This document shows, one piece after another, positions 25,801 to 33,461 of a DNA stretch of 37,282 nt. Both the position numbers and the translations under genes were made by a program. Within the stretch, counting starts at the first letter, position 1, and every line of letters starts with the position of its first letter. The notes beneath the pieces were generated by a model that saw nothing but the letters and a program-made list of their open reading frames with translations, had not been told where the DNA came from and searched no databases. Source of the DNA: a virus. The DNA is taken from IMG/VR virus record IMGVR_UViG_3300010883_000142, positions 1-37,282 of that record. One strand, 5' to 3'.

Positions 25801-26861
25801 GTGAACAAAAAGGTCTGGCAAGGATGATCCAGAAGATGGCAGGATTTGAGGTGTCACACCAGACACAATTCCTCGTTGACGTGATTGATAGCCCAATTTT
25901 TCAATCTACACCAATGGGGAAAGTAATGCTGCAGTATAAGAGCTTCTTATCCAACACAACTAAATTTGTTGTAAGAGACGTGTTCGATGAGGCTCGACAG
26001 GGCAACCCAATGCCGCTGATTAGAATGGTGCTCACCGGCATTACTATTGGCGAAATTACCCAAAGCGCACGTCAGCTTGCCACGGGTGAGGACCCTGCAT
26101 CACGTGGACAACAGGGCTGGATCAGAGACCTGATTGCGGATGTGCCGGATGATGATGAAGCAGCGGTTGCGTGGATGGGTAAGCAATTCAGCGAGTCTGA
26201 TGTTGCAGCACGGCTTGTAGAAAACGTAGTTGGGATCGGTTACGGTGGTATGTTCGTTGCCATGCTTCAATCTGCGACCACAGGCGGGAAATTACGGATG
26301 ATGGAGTTCCTCGGTGGGCCGACTGTGGGAACAATAGTAGACACGGGAGCAGCTGTAGCAAAAGCAGCTGGAGGCGACGGCTCTCAACTAGCGCGTCGAG
26401 CACTACGTGAGGGTGGGGGTATTGCGGGGACACTGACAGGTATTCCGGGTGCAGCATTCGCGGGTGCAGCTGCTGGTAAGTCATTAGCAATAGCCGCAGT
26501 TCCGACTGAATTTCAACAGGAAAGATCATTATACACAACTCCTGAAGAGATGGCTGAGGTGACGAAACGTCAGGTGGTTAGAAGTTATAACGAGGTTCGT
26601 AACCTTGCTGTGACTGAAGTGGCAAATGGTAATAATAGTAAAGCTGTGCAGATTTTATCTAACTGGAATAGTAAAATCAGCGGTCAGATTGAACGGCTGA
26701 TTTCTGTGGGTGGCTTGAACTCAGGTGTTGTGCAGCGAATCATGTTCGATGATGCTGATATAAAACGAGTCTTGTCCCCGCAGACGGAGGAACCTGGTGC
26801 TTTCGATCAAACTGTGGCGCGGTTGGGTGCGGGAGCGGATCGGGTGGAGGAGATTTTTTAG
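22812..26861 (+). CDS. Giant internal / ejection protein (1349 aa)
   Basis: The largest gene in the window and the last of the plus-strand arm. The N-terminal ~70 residues are Pro/Ala-rich. Residues ~80-135 hold weakly hydrophobic helices (FWFVGGKLTSMALR...). The long middle is helical and charged. Near the C-terminus are Gly/Ala-rich amphipathic segments (GGGIAGTLTGIPGAAFAGAAAG, ~1200-1221) that could insert in membranes. Size, position after the lysozyme, and composition fit the largest podophage ejection protein (like T7 gp16 or P22 gp16/20 in role, not in visible sequence). It starts in a TAATG overlap and ends before the convergent terminator. Confidence 0.7.
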   Translation: MALDLADFNKFMSTQDSIAANPQPAPPGEAIAFPSAGGQPPSPVSAPPDGIQPEPAGQNFAEENPHLNAFARGLGNSATLGAVDLATDEIFTTEGMAQLAGQAVGEIPFWFVGGKLTSMALRQGAKSIRAIEQAGGAFGKVAKFTRVHGVNVGQAATAVGVDVGRAVVGNDPDALSASRLALDVSMPFASSIIKIARTRGVHRRAQERLSHAHDANTARVNAEISGEAPLSVAEHRVKQAELNQAYDALTPEDANILRQMDDVFTAHGGDPGHIESQMNLIRMGAPIDEVAVLHNIDDVGEYLQFHRNYPINKPAAKTTWREIATTRQNQDLSVIRERLTIRNRDYGPQGQIGGKSRLGELAEEGEEAILSRPGKPVNTKTPIRSAGKFTSVRTLAQRPRNTVVGEAAETGMIEQHMRHPVHGSSGVGDFQLDEAGEAGFDAAYDRLNDITRVEVPKGKIGDAARTFMDGVSGLPVINDMVISAVRVVESMGPAGRQMGVLLRKARMWNAMRTGQAQADMLNAFNKMESAEQYQQLVGHLARGDATSDPAVRVAAEAFRTHHKYVEGMLVRQEVTVLMADGKTKNLLGDMLEENFFPQVHNWDKVLKEETTLSTIGSNLRKKFGNVFGGITDKQIGEQYIHKARNMKMPRFSSLYERNMNLPGWLGDPESLATRGNKGYIADVQESILNFFEDSYSLAGSNRVFGAPKGFKLFDDTNMLTDLAPVHSFLKKIINQSEDTLRASIKAGKDLPLKHKKISAFETPKGVEIAANQGSKEARGLLNQARQHFGDDPEYKQLPWKMQTLLSQMKEDGHNVKIAQDLLESVMGTRAFRPDHIKASEAARNLQIITKLGTLVVENIGQVSFTTTKVGVTNALKGLHALMRDWSGSVEFARVAGVLGENAIRGLEAEAGRSMAGRFLKSSGFQFSENLLRTHAAVSGKIWVEDLFRTVAKGPTNHTAKIALRKLEKIGFDTKQFVKDGQLTEFGLDVMKGLDGNSEQKGLARMIQKMAGFEVSHQTQFLVDVIDSPIFQSTPMGKVMLQYKSFLSNTTKFVVRDVFDEARQGNPMPLIRMVLTGITIGEITQSARQLATGEDPASRGQQGWIRDLIADVPDDDEAAVAWMGKQFSESDVAARLVENVVGIGYGGMFVAMLQSATTGGKLRMMEFLGGPTVGTIVDTGAAVAKAAGGDGSQLARRALREGGGIAGTLTGIPGAAFAGAAAGKSLAIAAVPTEFQQERSLYTTPEEMAEVTKRQVVRSYNEVRNLAVTEVANGNNSKAVQILSNWNSKISGQIERLISVGGLNSGVVQRIMFDDADIKRVLSPQTEEPGAFDQTVARLGAGADRVEEIF

Positions 26862-26895
26862 GCCGTGGCATAAAGAGCGATAGCGTCAGGATAAG

Positions 26896-26931
26896 GGCCG
26901 TGAGGATGATGGTTATTCTCACGGTCTCTTT
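26896..26931. terminator. Terminator between convergent arms
   Basis: GGCCGTGAG (26896-26904) pairs with CTCACGGTC (26918-26926), nine pairs including one G.T, with a 13-base loop. On the plus strand it is followed by TCTTT. It lies between the stop of the giant ejection gene (26861) and the stop of the minus-strand helicase gene (26936), so it probably ends both transcripts; the plus-strand T-tract is short. Confidence 0.65.
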
Positions 26932-26935
26932 CCAG

Positions 26936-28213
26936 TCATATCTCATCGAGGTCATCAAACTTTGGTGTGTCTGATCCCATGTAACGCATGGTCCGATAGA
27001 AGGTCCATATCTCCCCGCTTGTAGTTTTCCTCTGCTGCATCTCAATCATCCCGGTTGTTCTAAGAGCCACGATAGCTTGTTGGATGCTTTCAGGGTCCAT
27101 GTAATTGAAGAGTCGTCTGGCGAGGGCGCGAGCAGTAATTCCATTGGCTCCGCCATGTGTCTTGATAGTGCTGAGAACACGCATAGTATTTCGCTGTGAG
27201 GGGTCGGCTTGGGCTCCAGCAAGCGCAACATGCATGTTTGATCTGACCCCTTTGAGCATCTGAACGGCAGCTTGAATGTGTGGTGTGTGGATTTCCCATT
27301 CAGCACCAGCTGATAACGAGAAGACCATCGCCAATTTAAGGATGTGATCGTGCTCGCGTTCGTAGAAACCAGACTCTTGCTCAAGCTCACTTCCTTCCTC
27401 GCGATTTCCATACCATTCGTCGAAGAACTTGCCTGACTCCTCTGTAAATTTCATTTGACCACGCTTCAGGCTGATCTGCCGTAGATCCTCCACCAATGAG
27501 TCTCTCAGCCGTATGAGCGCATCCGTTACAACAGGCCTCGCTACCTTCAGCTTCGGCTTGGCACCATACACGAGAATTGTGCGTGACACAAATCCCTCCC
27601 CGAATATTGCAGGTGTCATATTTTCCTGCATCCATTTCGGGGTAGTAGCTCCAAGCAAAGACACATGCACATCTTTCAACCTGTCCACCCCAGAGTTCTT
27701 CGTTATATGATCGTGCTCGTCTGGACAATCGTATAGCTCCGTGAGTAAATCAGGCATTCCCATGGACTGCATACCCTTGCTGAGGAACGCACCGAGTTCT
27801 GGTGAGAATAGCATGTGGGGCCGGTAGATGTTGACAGGCTCGCTCCCCGCAATAACTGTGGGATCTTCTACTCTCTTGTTGAGCGATCGTATAAGTGCCT
27901 CTGGGTATATCTTCCCAGGCACAAACTGTCGATCCAGCCGGTCGCCAAGCGCGGCACGAACAACTTTCCTGGCTGTGCCAACACTCGCGCCTTTTCGACA
28001 TGCTCCCGAGCCAGCCACTAAAACGATATAATGATTCGGATATAATTTGTAAAATCCCTGATCTAACCATACGTCACGACCAACAGCAAAACCCACAGTA
28101 GCAACAGCACACCATGTATGAAAGATGTCCGGCGATTCCTGGCCAGCGGTGAACCGTAAGTATTTTTCAATATAGCTCTCATCTGCCACGACCTCCCCCT
28201 TATCCACACTCAT
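26936..28213 (-). CDS. DUF3987-type P-loop helicase/primase-helicase candidate
   Basis: A 425-residue protein. IVLVAGSGACRKGASVGTA (~64-82) is a P-loop of the kind seen in DUF3987 proteins, where the G-K-T/S is relaxed. VHVSLLGATTPKWMQENM (~184-201) is the usual Walker B/sensor region of that family. The C-terminal ~100 residues look like a winged-helix (ITARALARRLFNYMDPESIQQAIVALRTTGMIEM). It is the last gene of the replication arm, after the polymerase. The start is uncertain: GTG 28240, ATG 28213 and a GTG just after GGGGGAGG are all possible; I used ATG 28213, which overlaps the polymerase gene by 14 bases. Confidence 0.7.
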   Translation of the reverse strand: MSVDKGEVVADESYIEKYLRFTAGQESPDIFHTWCAVATVGFAVGRDVWLDQGFYKLYPNHYIVLVAGSGACRKGASVGTARKVVRAALGDRLDRQFVPGKIYPEALIRSLNKRVEDPTVIAGSEPVNIYRPHMLFSPELGAFLSKGMQSMGMPDLLTELYDCPDEHDHITKNSGVDRLKDVHVSLLGATTPKWMQENMTPAIFGEGFVSRTILVYGAKPKLKVARPVVTDALIRLRDSLVEDLRQISLKRGQMKFTEESGKFFDEWYGNREEGSELEQESGFYEREHDHILKLAMVFSLSAGAEWEIHTPHIQAAVQMLKGVRSNMHVALAGAQADPSQRNTMRVLSTIKTHGGANGITARALARRLFNYMDPESIQQAIVALRTTGMIEMQQRKTTSGEIWTFYRTMRYMGSDTPKFDDLDEI

Positions 28214-30611
28214 ACCAGTTAATACCGCTGGAGAATTCACAGGGTATACGTAGTGTCAATCCCTGACATTCCATAGGTAAAGGCTGTTCAAATTCCTCGA
28301 TCACCATTTCACGTATCACGTCCAGATGCTCCGTGCGACATTGGCCCATCACACTATCATGAACCTGACCTAACACCATTGCGATATCTAAGTCGAACCG
28401 ATCTTCTAACCTGATCATTACTTTATTGAGGGCATCGCCAACAGTGCCTTGCGGAATAAAAGCATATGCCTCTCTGAAAGTTCCGTCATCAAGGCGCCCG
28501 AAAAATATGCGCTTTCTGCCGAAACAATTTTCGAGAGTGCGGGTCCGTAAGACTTGCTGCTTTTTGAGCTCCCGCCAATTAACCACGGAGTGTAACGTGT
28601 TATTAAGATTGTTATAGCAAGATTGAGCGTTCTGCTGAGTGAAGGGCATTTTTGGCATATAGTTGTTGACAAGTTCCACCAGTTTGCCAGGTGCCATTCC
28701 GTAGTTCCAGGCGTGACCAACTCGTTTAGCAAGATCGCGGATGTCTCCAACCACATCTTTAGGTGCGAGGCCTGTGATAATGTTCCCGATAGTTTCATGA
28801 TACATGATTCGGGACTCACTCTTTCCATAGAGACGGTGATTTGTAAGAACGTCCAGCATAACTTCATCACCGGATTCCCACGCCACGACATATGATTCCG
28901 CACTGGCCATGTCACATTGCCAGAAAGTCCAGCCAGGATCAGGGATGTAGAGGTGGCGAACGACCTTTGGCTGATTCTGTAAGTTACCACCACGTCGATA
29001 GGCATTCGACGAAGATGACAATCTACCGGTCTCAGTTCCCCCGGCTGCATCAGCTTTATGGGCCGACCCTGCGATATTGTAGCTTGTTCGCACGCGACCG
29101 TCAGGGTCTTCGAGGGGTTTAAGATAAGTGCTGATGAGCTTAGCTTTCTCTCTAACTGTAAGAACTGCATCAAAGAATTCAGCATGCTTTGGAAACTTTC
29201 GTCGAAGGGTGGCAAGCTGTGTCTGCCCCAGTGATGACTTTTGTGATCTCCTGTCGACTTGTTTCGGTAGATTGAGGGTGCCATGCACAAACTCTTTCAT
29301 TTGTTTTGGTGAGTTTACGTTGAACTCGTTACCCACGATCTCATTGACCTTAGCACGTGCCGTAGCCAGCTCACCCTCGAAGGTATCTTTGAGAGTTTTG
29401 CGGGCCTCCTTATCAAGAAGTATGCCCCTCCGTTGGATATTAGCAAGAGCTCGTGAGAGGGGGTGGTAATGGCTGACGTAAAAATCCCAGAGTTTGAAAT
29501 GTGTTAGCTCCTTGCAGAGGGTTTCCCATGATTGATACGTAACGGCACAGTCGAGTGCGTTGTATTCCCAGTGGGCCAAATTGTAATTGACATCGTTTGC
29601 TTCTTTGGCCATCTGTTTGAAAAATGGTTCGTCCGAATACACAGACGCCAAGAAAGCCAATCCATGTGGGAGCTCGGAATATATGCAATGATGCATAAGC
29701 ATGGTGTCGTAGACTGCACCGCGAACTTGCACTCCCCAGACATCAGCCAGGAGGGTGGTGTCATAGATGCCATTTTGTGTGATCTTTGCAACAGGCGTAT
29801 CGAGCAGATCGCGGAGAGCTTCGACAAGAGTTGCCTCTTCAAAGGGAGAGAATTGTCCTGTAAAAGGTATGGAGATTGCTCGTGTAGAGGACGTTGCAAG
29901 TCCAAAGACGGTGATAGTTTCATTGAAGGTTTCGATGTCGAATGCGAAGATTTGACCTGCGGCTTTGCATGCTGCGATGAATTGTAAAAAATATTCTGCG
30001 GATTTGACTGTATCCATATCTTGTCGAGAGCGGAGCGATCGTCTGACGTGTCGTCCATAAAGATACAAATCCTTTTTTGCTGATTCGAATTGTCTCGGGC
30101 CTGCTTCCCAATATCTTCGTAGCTTCTTTGCATCCTGTTTACATATGACGTCAAGTGTCCAGTCTTTAGCAATGGCTCCTGGTGCATACATACAGAACAC
30201 ATCGTATTTATCTTGGACCACAAGGGAACCTCTATACAAGCCGATCCCCTTATGACCCACGACAGTTTCCATTGCCAGGTTGCCTAAGCATATGACTAGA
30301 TCACGCGGGTGTTCATGCACCCACTTCAGGCATTCTTCTTTTTCCTCCGCCACATCAACTCCAATAGATGGTAGCTGATGTAGCATAGAGTTAGGAGGCC
30401 TGAGAGGTATGACAGTGCCAACCAAACATTCACTACGAGTGATGCCAGCTCGAAATAGTAAGTCATCGAACAGCTTCTTTCCGGCCCATCCAACATACGG
30501 ACGGCCTGCTTTAGATGCCGCATCGTCAGGGAACTCACCTAATACTACGATACGTGCATCCCGTGGCCCATCTACTCTGACCCTGCGCGGGTCGTCAAAT
30601 GCTATTGGCAT
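28200..30611 (-). CDS. polA: DNA polymerase A fused to an N-terminal UDG-like domain
   Basis: An 803-residue fusion. Residues ~18-155 resemble family-4 uracil-DNA glycosylase (GEFP at 25-28, GRPYVGWAG 36-44, RPPN 71-74), but the usual His-Pro motif is replaced by YAPGA (142-146) and the iron-sulphur cysteines are missing, so it may be inactive. The 3'-5' exonuclease has DIE (Asp225, Glu227), Asn280/Asp284 and Tyr350/Asp354. The polymerase has TETGRLSSSS (526-535), motif A Asp567, O-helix RDLAKRVGHAWNYG (625-638) and motif C VHDS (750-753). His633 aligns with E. coli Phe762. This is the phage replicase. Palindrome copy 3 lies one base before the ATG. Confidence 0.9.
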   Translation of the reverse strand: MPIAFDDPRRVRVDGPRDARIVVLGEFPDDAASKAGRPYVGWAGKKLFDDLLFRAGITRSECLVGTVIPLRPPNSMLHQLPSIGVDVAEEKEECLKWVHEHPRDLVICLGNLAMETVVGHKGIGLYRGSLVVQDKYDVFCMYAPGAIAKDWTLDVICKQDAKKLRRYWEAGPRQFESAKKDLYLYGRHVRRSLRSRQDMDTVKSAEYFLQFIAACKAAGQIFAFDIETFNETITVFGLATSSTRAISIPFTGQFSPFEEATLVEALRDLLDTPVAKITQNGIYDTTLLADVWGVQVRGAVYDTMLMHHCIYSELPHGLAFLASVYSDEPFFKQMAKEANDVNYNLAHWEYNALDCAVTYQSWETLCKELTHFKLWDFYVSHYHPLSRALANIQRRGILLDKEARKTLKDTFEGELATARAKVNEIVGNEFNVNSPKQMKEFVHGTLNLPKQVDRRSQKSSLGQTQLATLRRKFPKHAEFFDAVLTVREKAKLISTYLKPLEDPDGRVRTSYNIAGSAHKADAAGGTETGRLSSSSNAYRRGGNLQNQPKVVRHLYIPDPGWTFWQCDMASAESYVVAWESGDEVMLDVLTNHRLYGKSESRIMYHETIGNIITGLAPKDVVGDIRDLAKRVGHAWNYGMAPGKLVELVNNYMPKMPFTQQNAQSCYNNLNNTLHSVVNWRELKKQQVLRTRTLENCFGRKRIFFGRLDDGTFREAYAFIPQGTVGDALNKVMIRLEDRFDLDIAMVLGQVHDSVMGQCRTEHLDVIREMVIEEFEQPLPMECQGLTLRIPCEFSSGINWYECG

Positions 30612-30612
30612 A

Positions 30613-30636
30613 GTTAGTTCGCTTTCCGGACCTATT
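30613..30636 (-). promoter_or_regulatory. Palindromic element copy 3, abutting the polymerase start
   Basis: On the plus strand it reads GTTAGTTCG, CTTTC, CGGAC, CTATT. It ends one base from the polymerase ATG on the minus strand, with no recognisable Shine-Dalgarno in between. In the mRNA (minus) sense the stem has one C-A mismatch; in the plus sense it is a T-G wobble. That suggests recognition as DNA, or tolerance for a mismatch in RNA. Confidence 0.7.
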
Positions 30637-30644
30637 AAATTTGT

Positions 30645-30662
30645 GGTGCCCCCTTTGACACC
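30645..30662 (-). promoter_or_regulatory. GTGCCCCCTTTG box hairpin near the polymerase gene
   Basis: GGTG (30645-30648) and CACC (30659-30662) enclose CCCCCTTTGA. The 12 bases GTGCCCCCTTTG are identical to 8939-8950, where they form helix P2 of the structured region before palindrome copy 1. On the minus strand the box reads CAAAGGGGGCAC, about 35 bases before the polymerase ATG. Confidence 0.5.
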
Positions 30663-30664
30663 TG

Positions 30665-30985
30665 TTACTTCTTCACCTGCTTCTTTACTTCTTTCACAGC
30701 CTCAGCCCGTGTATCAGCGGGCGGTGTCGGGTCCTGCATCTTAGAGATAAGGCTCTCGCGATCTGCTGCATGAGACTCAGCTGTTGCCTCGCGCTGCTTG
30801 AGAACCGTCTCCGAGAATTCGTCACCTCCACGCGCCAACTCATCCGGACCGCCTTCGGGCCGTGCTGCATATGTGCGAGTCTCCATTTCGTCAGCCGGCA
30901 TCAGGCTAACTGCTTCTCTGGAAACCTCGTCCTCCCCACCTTCCGGTCGTGGGGACCATTCGCGTGTCATCTGTGGATCTGGCAT
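30665..30985 (-). CDS. Acidic hypothetical protein (106 aa)
   Basis: A highly charged, probably disordered protein with a twice-repeated RPEGG motif (RPEGGEDEVSREA and RPEGGPDELARGG), followed by a Lys/Ala/Glu helix ending VKKQVKK. A strong GGAGGTGA site precedes ATG 30985. It lies immediately upstream of the polymerase gene. No family recognised; it could be a polymerase accessory or histone-like acidic protein, but that is only a guess from position. Confidence 0.7.
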   Translation of the reverse strand: MPDPQMTREWSPRPEGGEDEVSREAVSLMPADEMETRTYAARPEGGPDELARGGDEFSETVLKQREATAESHAADRESLISKMQDPTPPADTRAEAVKEVKKQVKK

Positions 30986-31094
30986 CTTGTATCACCTCCT
31001 TTCGATTTGTGCATTTATAGCACGGAATGTGGTGCTTACTACCGTCACTAAGATGTGACACTACATAGCCGTGGCCATTACACCAGTTACACAC
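30906..31094 (-). CDS. Small zinc-ribbon-like protein (62 aa)
   Basis: A GTG start at 31094 overlaps the previous stop. CNWC...CYKC form two CxxC pairs 19 residues apart, with CNGHG resembling the CxxCxGxG of DnaJ-type zinc fingers. The remainder is basic and Gly-rich. Its last 80 bases overlap the next gene in another frame. The paired cysteines are the main evidence; the start is uncertain. Confidence 0.5.
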   Translation of the reverse strand: MCNWCNGHGYVVSHLSDGSKHHIPCYKCTNRKEVIQDARSTDDTRMVPTTGRWGGRGFQRSS

Positions 31095-31422
31095 TGGGAA
31101 ATTCTTTGAACATGACTTCCATGTCATAGTATACTTCAATCTCATAATCATGTGCGAGTGCAACTTCTTCATCCGCACCCTTCGATTCGCCACGTAAACG
31201 GAGCAACACATCACACTGTTTGACCCACTCACATGACAGGGCCAACCACTCACTCTCAGCACGTGCATATCGCTGTGCTACGAAATGTGAATGGAGAGGC
31301 CAGAACGGTGCGTAGCCTGCGTCTATCAGTGTGTTCGCTACGTGGATTTGATTCATTACATTCTCACACCGGACAATGTAATTCTCGTGCCAGTATGGTG
31401 ACGCGATATATACTTTAATCAT
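31087..31422 (-). CDS. Nucleoside 2-deoxyribosyltransferase-like / DUF4406-type protein
   Basis: A 111-residue protein beginning MIKVYIASPYW. It has the family layout YIASPYW, then an alpha/beta region with DAGYAPFWPLHSHF, then WVKQCDVLLRLRGESKGADEEVALA, where the Glu in GADEE is at the usual catalytic position. Such phage proteins are thought to act on nucleosides or as small modified-base enzymes. CAGGAGGT precedes ATG 31422. Confidence 0.7.
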   Translation of the reverse strand: MIKVYIASPYWHENYIVRCENVMNQIHVANTLIDAGYAPFWPLHSHFVAQRYARAESEWLALSCEWVKQCDVLLRLRGESKGADEEVALAHDYEIEVYYDMEVMFKEFPSV

Positions 31423-31579
31423 GTTTACCTCCTGTCTTGAGGGCGTCACGTAATCCACTCAATGCAAGTGCATAGTCACTCAGTGGATGTGGTGGCGTTG
31501 CGTGCAAGAGCATCATTTGTGTCGCATTCCGTAGCGTCTGTAGCTGTGCCTCAAGTTCCTCGTATGTGGGCTTTACCAT
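31415..31579 (-). CDS. Small coiled-coil protein (54 aa)
   Basis: Starts MVKPTYEELEAQLQTLRNAT, with a heptad-like helix followed by a Pro/Leu-rich end. GAGGGTGAAG precedes ATG 31579, which overlaps the stop of the ParB-methyltransferase gene; the 3' end overlaps the next start by 8 bases. No family recognised. The EELEAQLQTLR helix is typical of small phage proteins that dimerise. Confidence 0.6.
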   Translation of the reverse strand: MVKPTYEELEAQLQTLRNATQMMLLHATPPHPLSDYALALSGLRDALKTGGKHD

Positions 31580-33024
31580 AGCTTCACCCTCTTGATACGA
31601 TCGACAGCCTCTACCCCACACGTCTCCAAGATGGAAACATCCCATTCTGATATGCGATCTCGAGCTGTATGAACTGCTTCAATGTCAGCGTCAAAACCTT
31701 GAACCTTCATCCACCGCTTACGGGCCGCGAGGATATGCGACCCGCTACCTGAGAATGGGTCGAGAAATCTACCGTCTGGTTCTACTGACACGTTTAACAT
31801 GTGGTCAATTAATTGGAGTGGTTTCTGGAATCTGTGCTCTTTCTGTGTTCCGAATATTGGTTTGACCTCAAGGACATCAGAACGAGGAACTGCACCCTCT
31901 CGTTCACGTTTTCCAGTTGTCGCGAATATAATAGCTTCATGGTTAAGGGGCCAGTGCGTGAATGGAGGTTTATATCCCTGAACAGGTTTGCTCCAGATGA
32001 GTGGAATTCCTCGAACCGTAAAGCCAGCGCGATCCATAATGTCTGCGATGGAGTAGAAGTTCGTCTTACGATTCCAAGCAAGCCCGCAGAACAAATATAT
32101 ATGAGAGCCCGGTCGCAATACGCGATACATTTCCGGTATGGTATCTTCCAGGAGCGCAAATACCCTGTCCTCATTGTCGTCAAAATTCCGATCTGCATAG
32201 ATGGCGTATCCCAGCCCCTTTTCACCAGCCGATCCTTCGAGCGTTCCATACGGTGGATCAGTGATGATAAGGTCCACACTGTCGGTCTCCAGACTTTTAA
32301 GCCCTTCGAGTGCCTCCACATGACGAACCTCATCTCGTTTGGTCACGATGGTTGGATCAGCTTTGAGTGCCTCATCCTCTTCGACACGTCGCTCATCTGC
32401 TGCTACCTTCTTTGCACCTCTGTTCACCATCTGATTGATCTCACGCTTTACCATGTCCTTATTCTGGCCTGCCTTTTTATATATCTCGGCACGCTTTTCT
32501 TCTGTCAGTAGGGACATGACCTCTGCTATCCGTATGTCCTCACTTACTTGTGTCTTTTTCAACCCGACCACGTTACCCGTATCCTCTGCTGTCCATCGTG
32601 GTTTGGCTGGATCAGCAGGCCCCTTCATGTTAGCGGGATTATTTGCGCTTTGAATTTTGTGGAATTTTAGCAACGCTTCGTTGTATTCACGAGGCGTAAG
32701 CGTCTTGCGATGGAGATTTTCTTCTAGCTCCATTTCAAAACGCTTTTCTTCGCTGATCTCACCACGCTGATCAATGAAATTCTCAGCGATGTCCCAGTCA
32801 ATAGGACACTCATCGTTAGGTTTTGTTTTATCTACATCACGCAGGAGCTTCAAGGCTGTGAGCCGACGCTCGCCTGCGATAAGATTCATCTCACCATCTA
32901 CTACGATTTTATGAACCGGCCCGCCAGTTGCTCTGATGGAAGAGGCTAGCTTATGGATGGGATACTCATCGTTGCCCATCTCCTCACGCTGTCTATCATT
33001 AATCTTTATGTCGTCTAATACCAC
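31573..33024 (-). CDS. ParB-like nuclease/regulator fused to a DNA methyltransferase
   Basis: A 483-residue fusion. The N-terminal ParB domain has LIAGERRLTALKLL (48-61, with the GERR box) and a helix-turn-helix region at ~145-175. The C-terminal N6-adenine/N4-cytosine methyltransferase has IITDPPYG (253-260, catalytic DPPY) and LDPFSGSGS (421-429, SAM-binding), in the beta-class order of catalytic motif first. I chose GTG 33024 because GGAGG lies five bases before it; the ATG at 33036 has no ribosome site. Likely roles are modification of phage DNA against host restriction, with ParB supplying specificity or nicking. Confidence 0.85.
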   Translation of the reverse strand: MVLDDIKINDRQREEMGNDEYPIHKLASSIRATGGPVHKIVVDGEMNLIAGERRLTALKLLRDVDKTKPNDECPIDWDIAENFIDQRGEISEEKRFEMELEENLHRKTLTPREYNEALLKFHKIQSANNPANMKGPADPAKPRWTAEDTGNVVGLKKTQVSEDIRIAEVMSLLTEEKRAEIYKKAGQNKDMVKREINQMVNRGAKKVAADERRVEEDEALKADPTIVTKRDEVRHVEALEGLKSLETDSVDLIITDPPYGTLEGSAGEKGLGYAIYADRNFDDNEDRVFALLEDTIPEMYRVLRPGSHIYLFCGLAWNRKTNFYSIADIMDRAGFTVRGIPLIWSKPVQGYKPPFTHWPLNHEAIIFATTGKREREGAVPRSDVLEVKPIFGTQKEHRFQKPLQLIDHMLNVSVEPDGRFLDPFSGSGSHILAARKRWMKVQGFDADIEAVHTARDRISEWDVSILETCGVEAVDRIKRVKLW

Positions 33025-33049
33025 TGGAACCTCCATTAGAGTTATTGTC

Positions 33050-33109
33050 GAGGGAAGGTGCAGTCCCCCAGGAGTCCTGTCTGAAGCTCCTTAAGCTGCA
33101 CCCTCCCTC
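33050..33109 (-). ncRNA. Long leader hairpin before the ParB-methyltransferase gene
   Basis: Bases 33050-33063 and 33096-33109 pair over 14 positions. On the transcribed (minus) strand the single irregular position is a U.G pair, while on the plus strand it would be an A-C mismatch; this favours an RNA structure. Inside the loop AGGAG (33070-33074) can pair with CTCCT (33087-33091). No U-run follows. It ends 25 bases before GTG 33024 and could control translation or stability. Confidence 0.55.
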
Positions 33110-33119
33110 TGGCACGCGC

Positions 33120-33158
33120 AAACCCCGCTCATGGGAAATCCCTAGTTTCCCAGGGTTT
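33120..33158. other. Nested hairpin in the gap upstream of the leader
   Basis: Outer arms AAACCC (33120-33125) and GGGTTT (33153-33158) enclose GGGAAA (33133-33138) and TTTCCC (33146-33151). On the plus strand it is followed by TGTTTTT, so it could terminate plus-strand (antisense) transcription here; on the minus strand it would be a stable element of the mRNA. It lies between two minus-strand genes. Confidence 0.45.
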
Positions 33159-33176
33159 GTTTTTCCCTCCACGTGC

Positions 33177-33449
33177 TTAGTCTAGCGCGTCAGCTTCTGC
33201 CCGAAGTTCTGCTGCACGTGTCTTGCGGTAGCGTTTCAGCTTGCGCTCTTCATCCGCGATCAGTGCACGAGCCTCAGCAATGTCTTCTTGATGATTTTCA
33301 ATCGCACGTTTGTCTGATGCAATTCGCTGTTCTGCATCTTGAATCCTGCTTCGTGTATGCATGGTATTCTCCTCCACGTCCCAATCCATTTGCATTAAAC
33401 AAGTGCCATGTAAAAGAACGTGTTTGTGAAATTCATGTGGATCAATCAT
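33177..33449 (-). CDS. Small coiled-coil protein (90 aa)
   Basis: Starts MIDPHEFHKHVLLHGTCLMQ. Residues ~30-90 are a nearly continuous charged coiled coil (RIQDAEQRIASDKRAIENHQEDIAEARALIADEERKLKRY). AAAGGA precedes ATG 33449. The frame is open further upstream, but that part lies under a hairpin and the previous gene. No family recognised. Confidence 0.65.
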   Translation of the reverse strand: MIDPHEFHKHVLLHGTCLMQMDWDVEENTMHTRSRIQDAEQRIASDKRAIENHQEDIAEARALIADEERKLKRYRKTRAAELRAEADALD

Positions 33450-33461
33450 GGTATCCTTTGT

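Noticed and set aside
28418-29290. A 290-residue minus-strand frame inside the polymerase gene
   Set aside because: It is a shifted frame of the polymerase, whose motifs are complete and in order.
29504-30223. A 239-residue minus-strand frame inside the polymerase gene
   Set aside because: It overlaps the exonuclease domain, where the polymerase frame has all catalytic residues.
31813-32511. A 232-residue plus-strand frame opposite the ParB-methyltransferase gene
   Set aside because: The minus-strand frame has DPPY, FSGSG and GERR motifs; the antisense frame has no ribosome site or motif.
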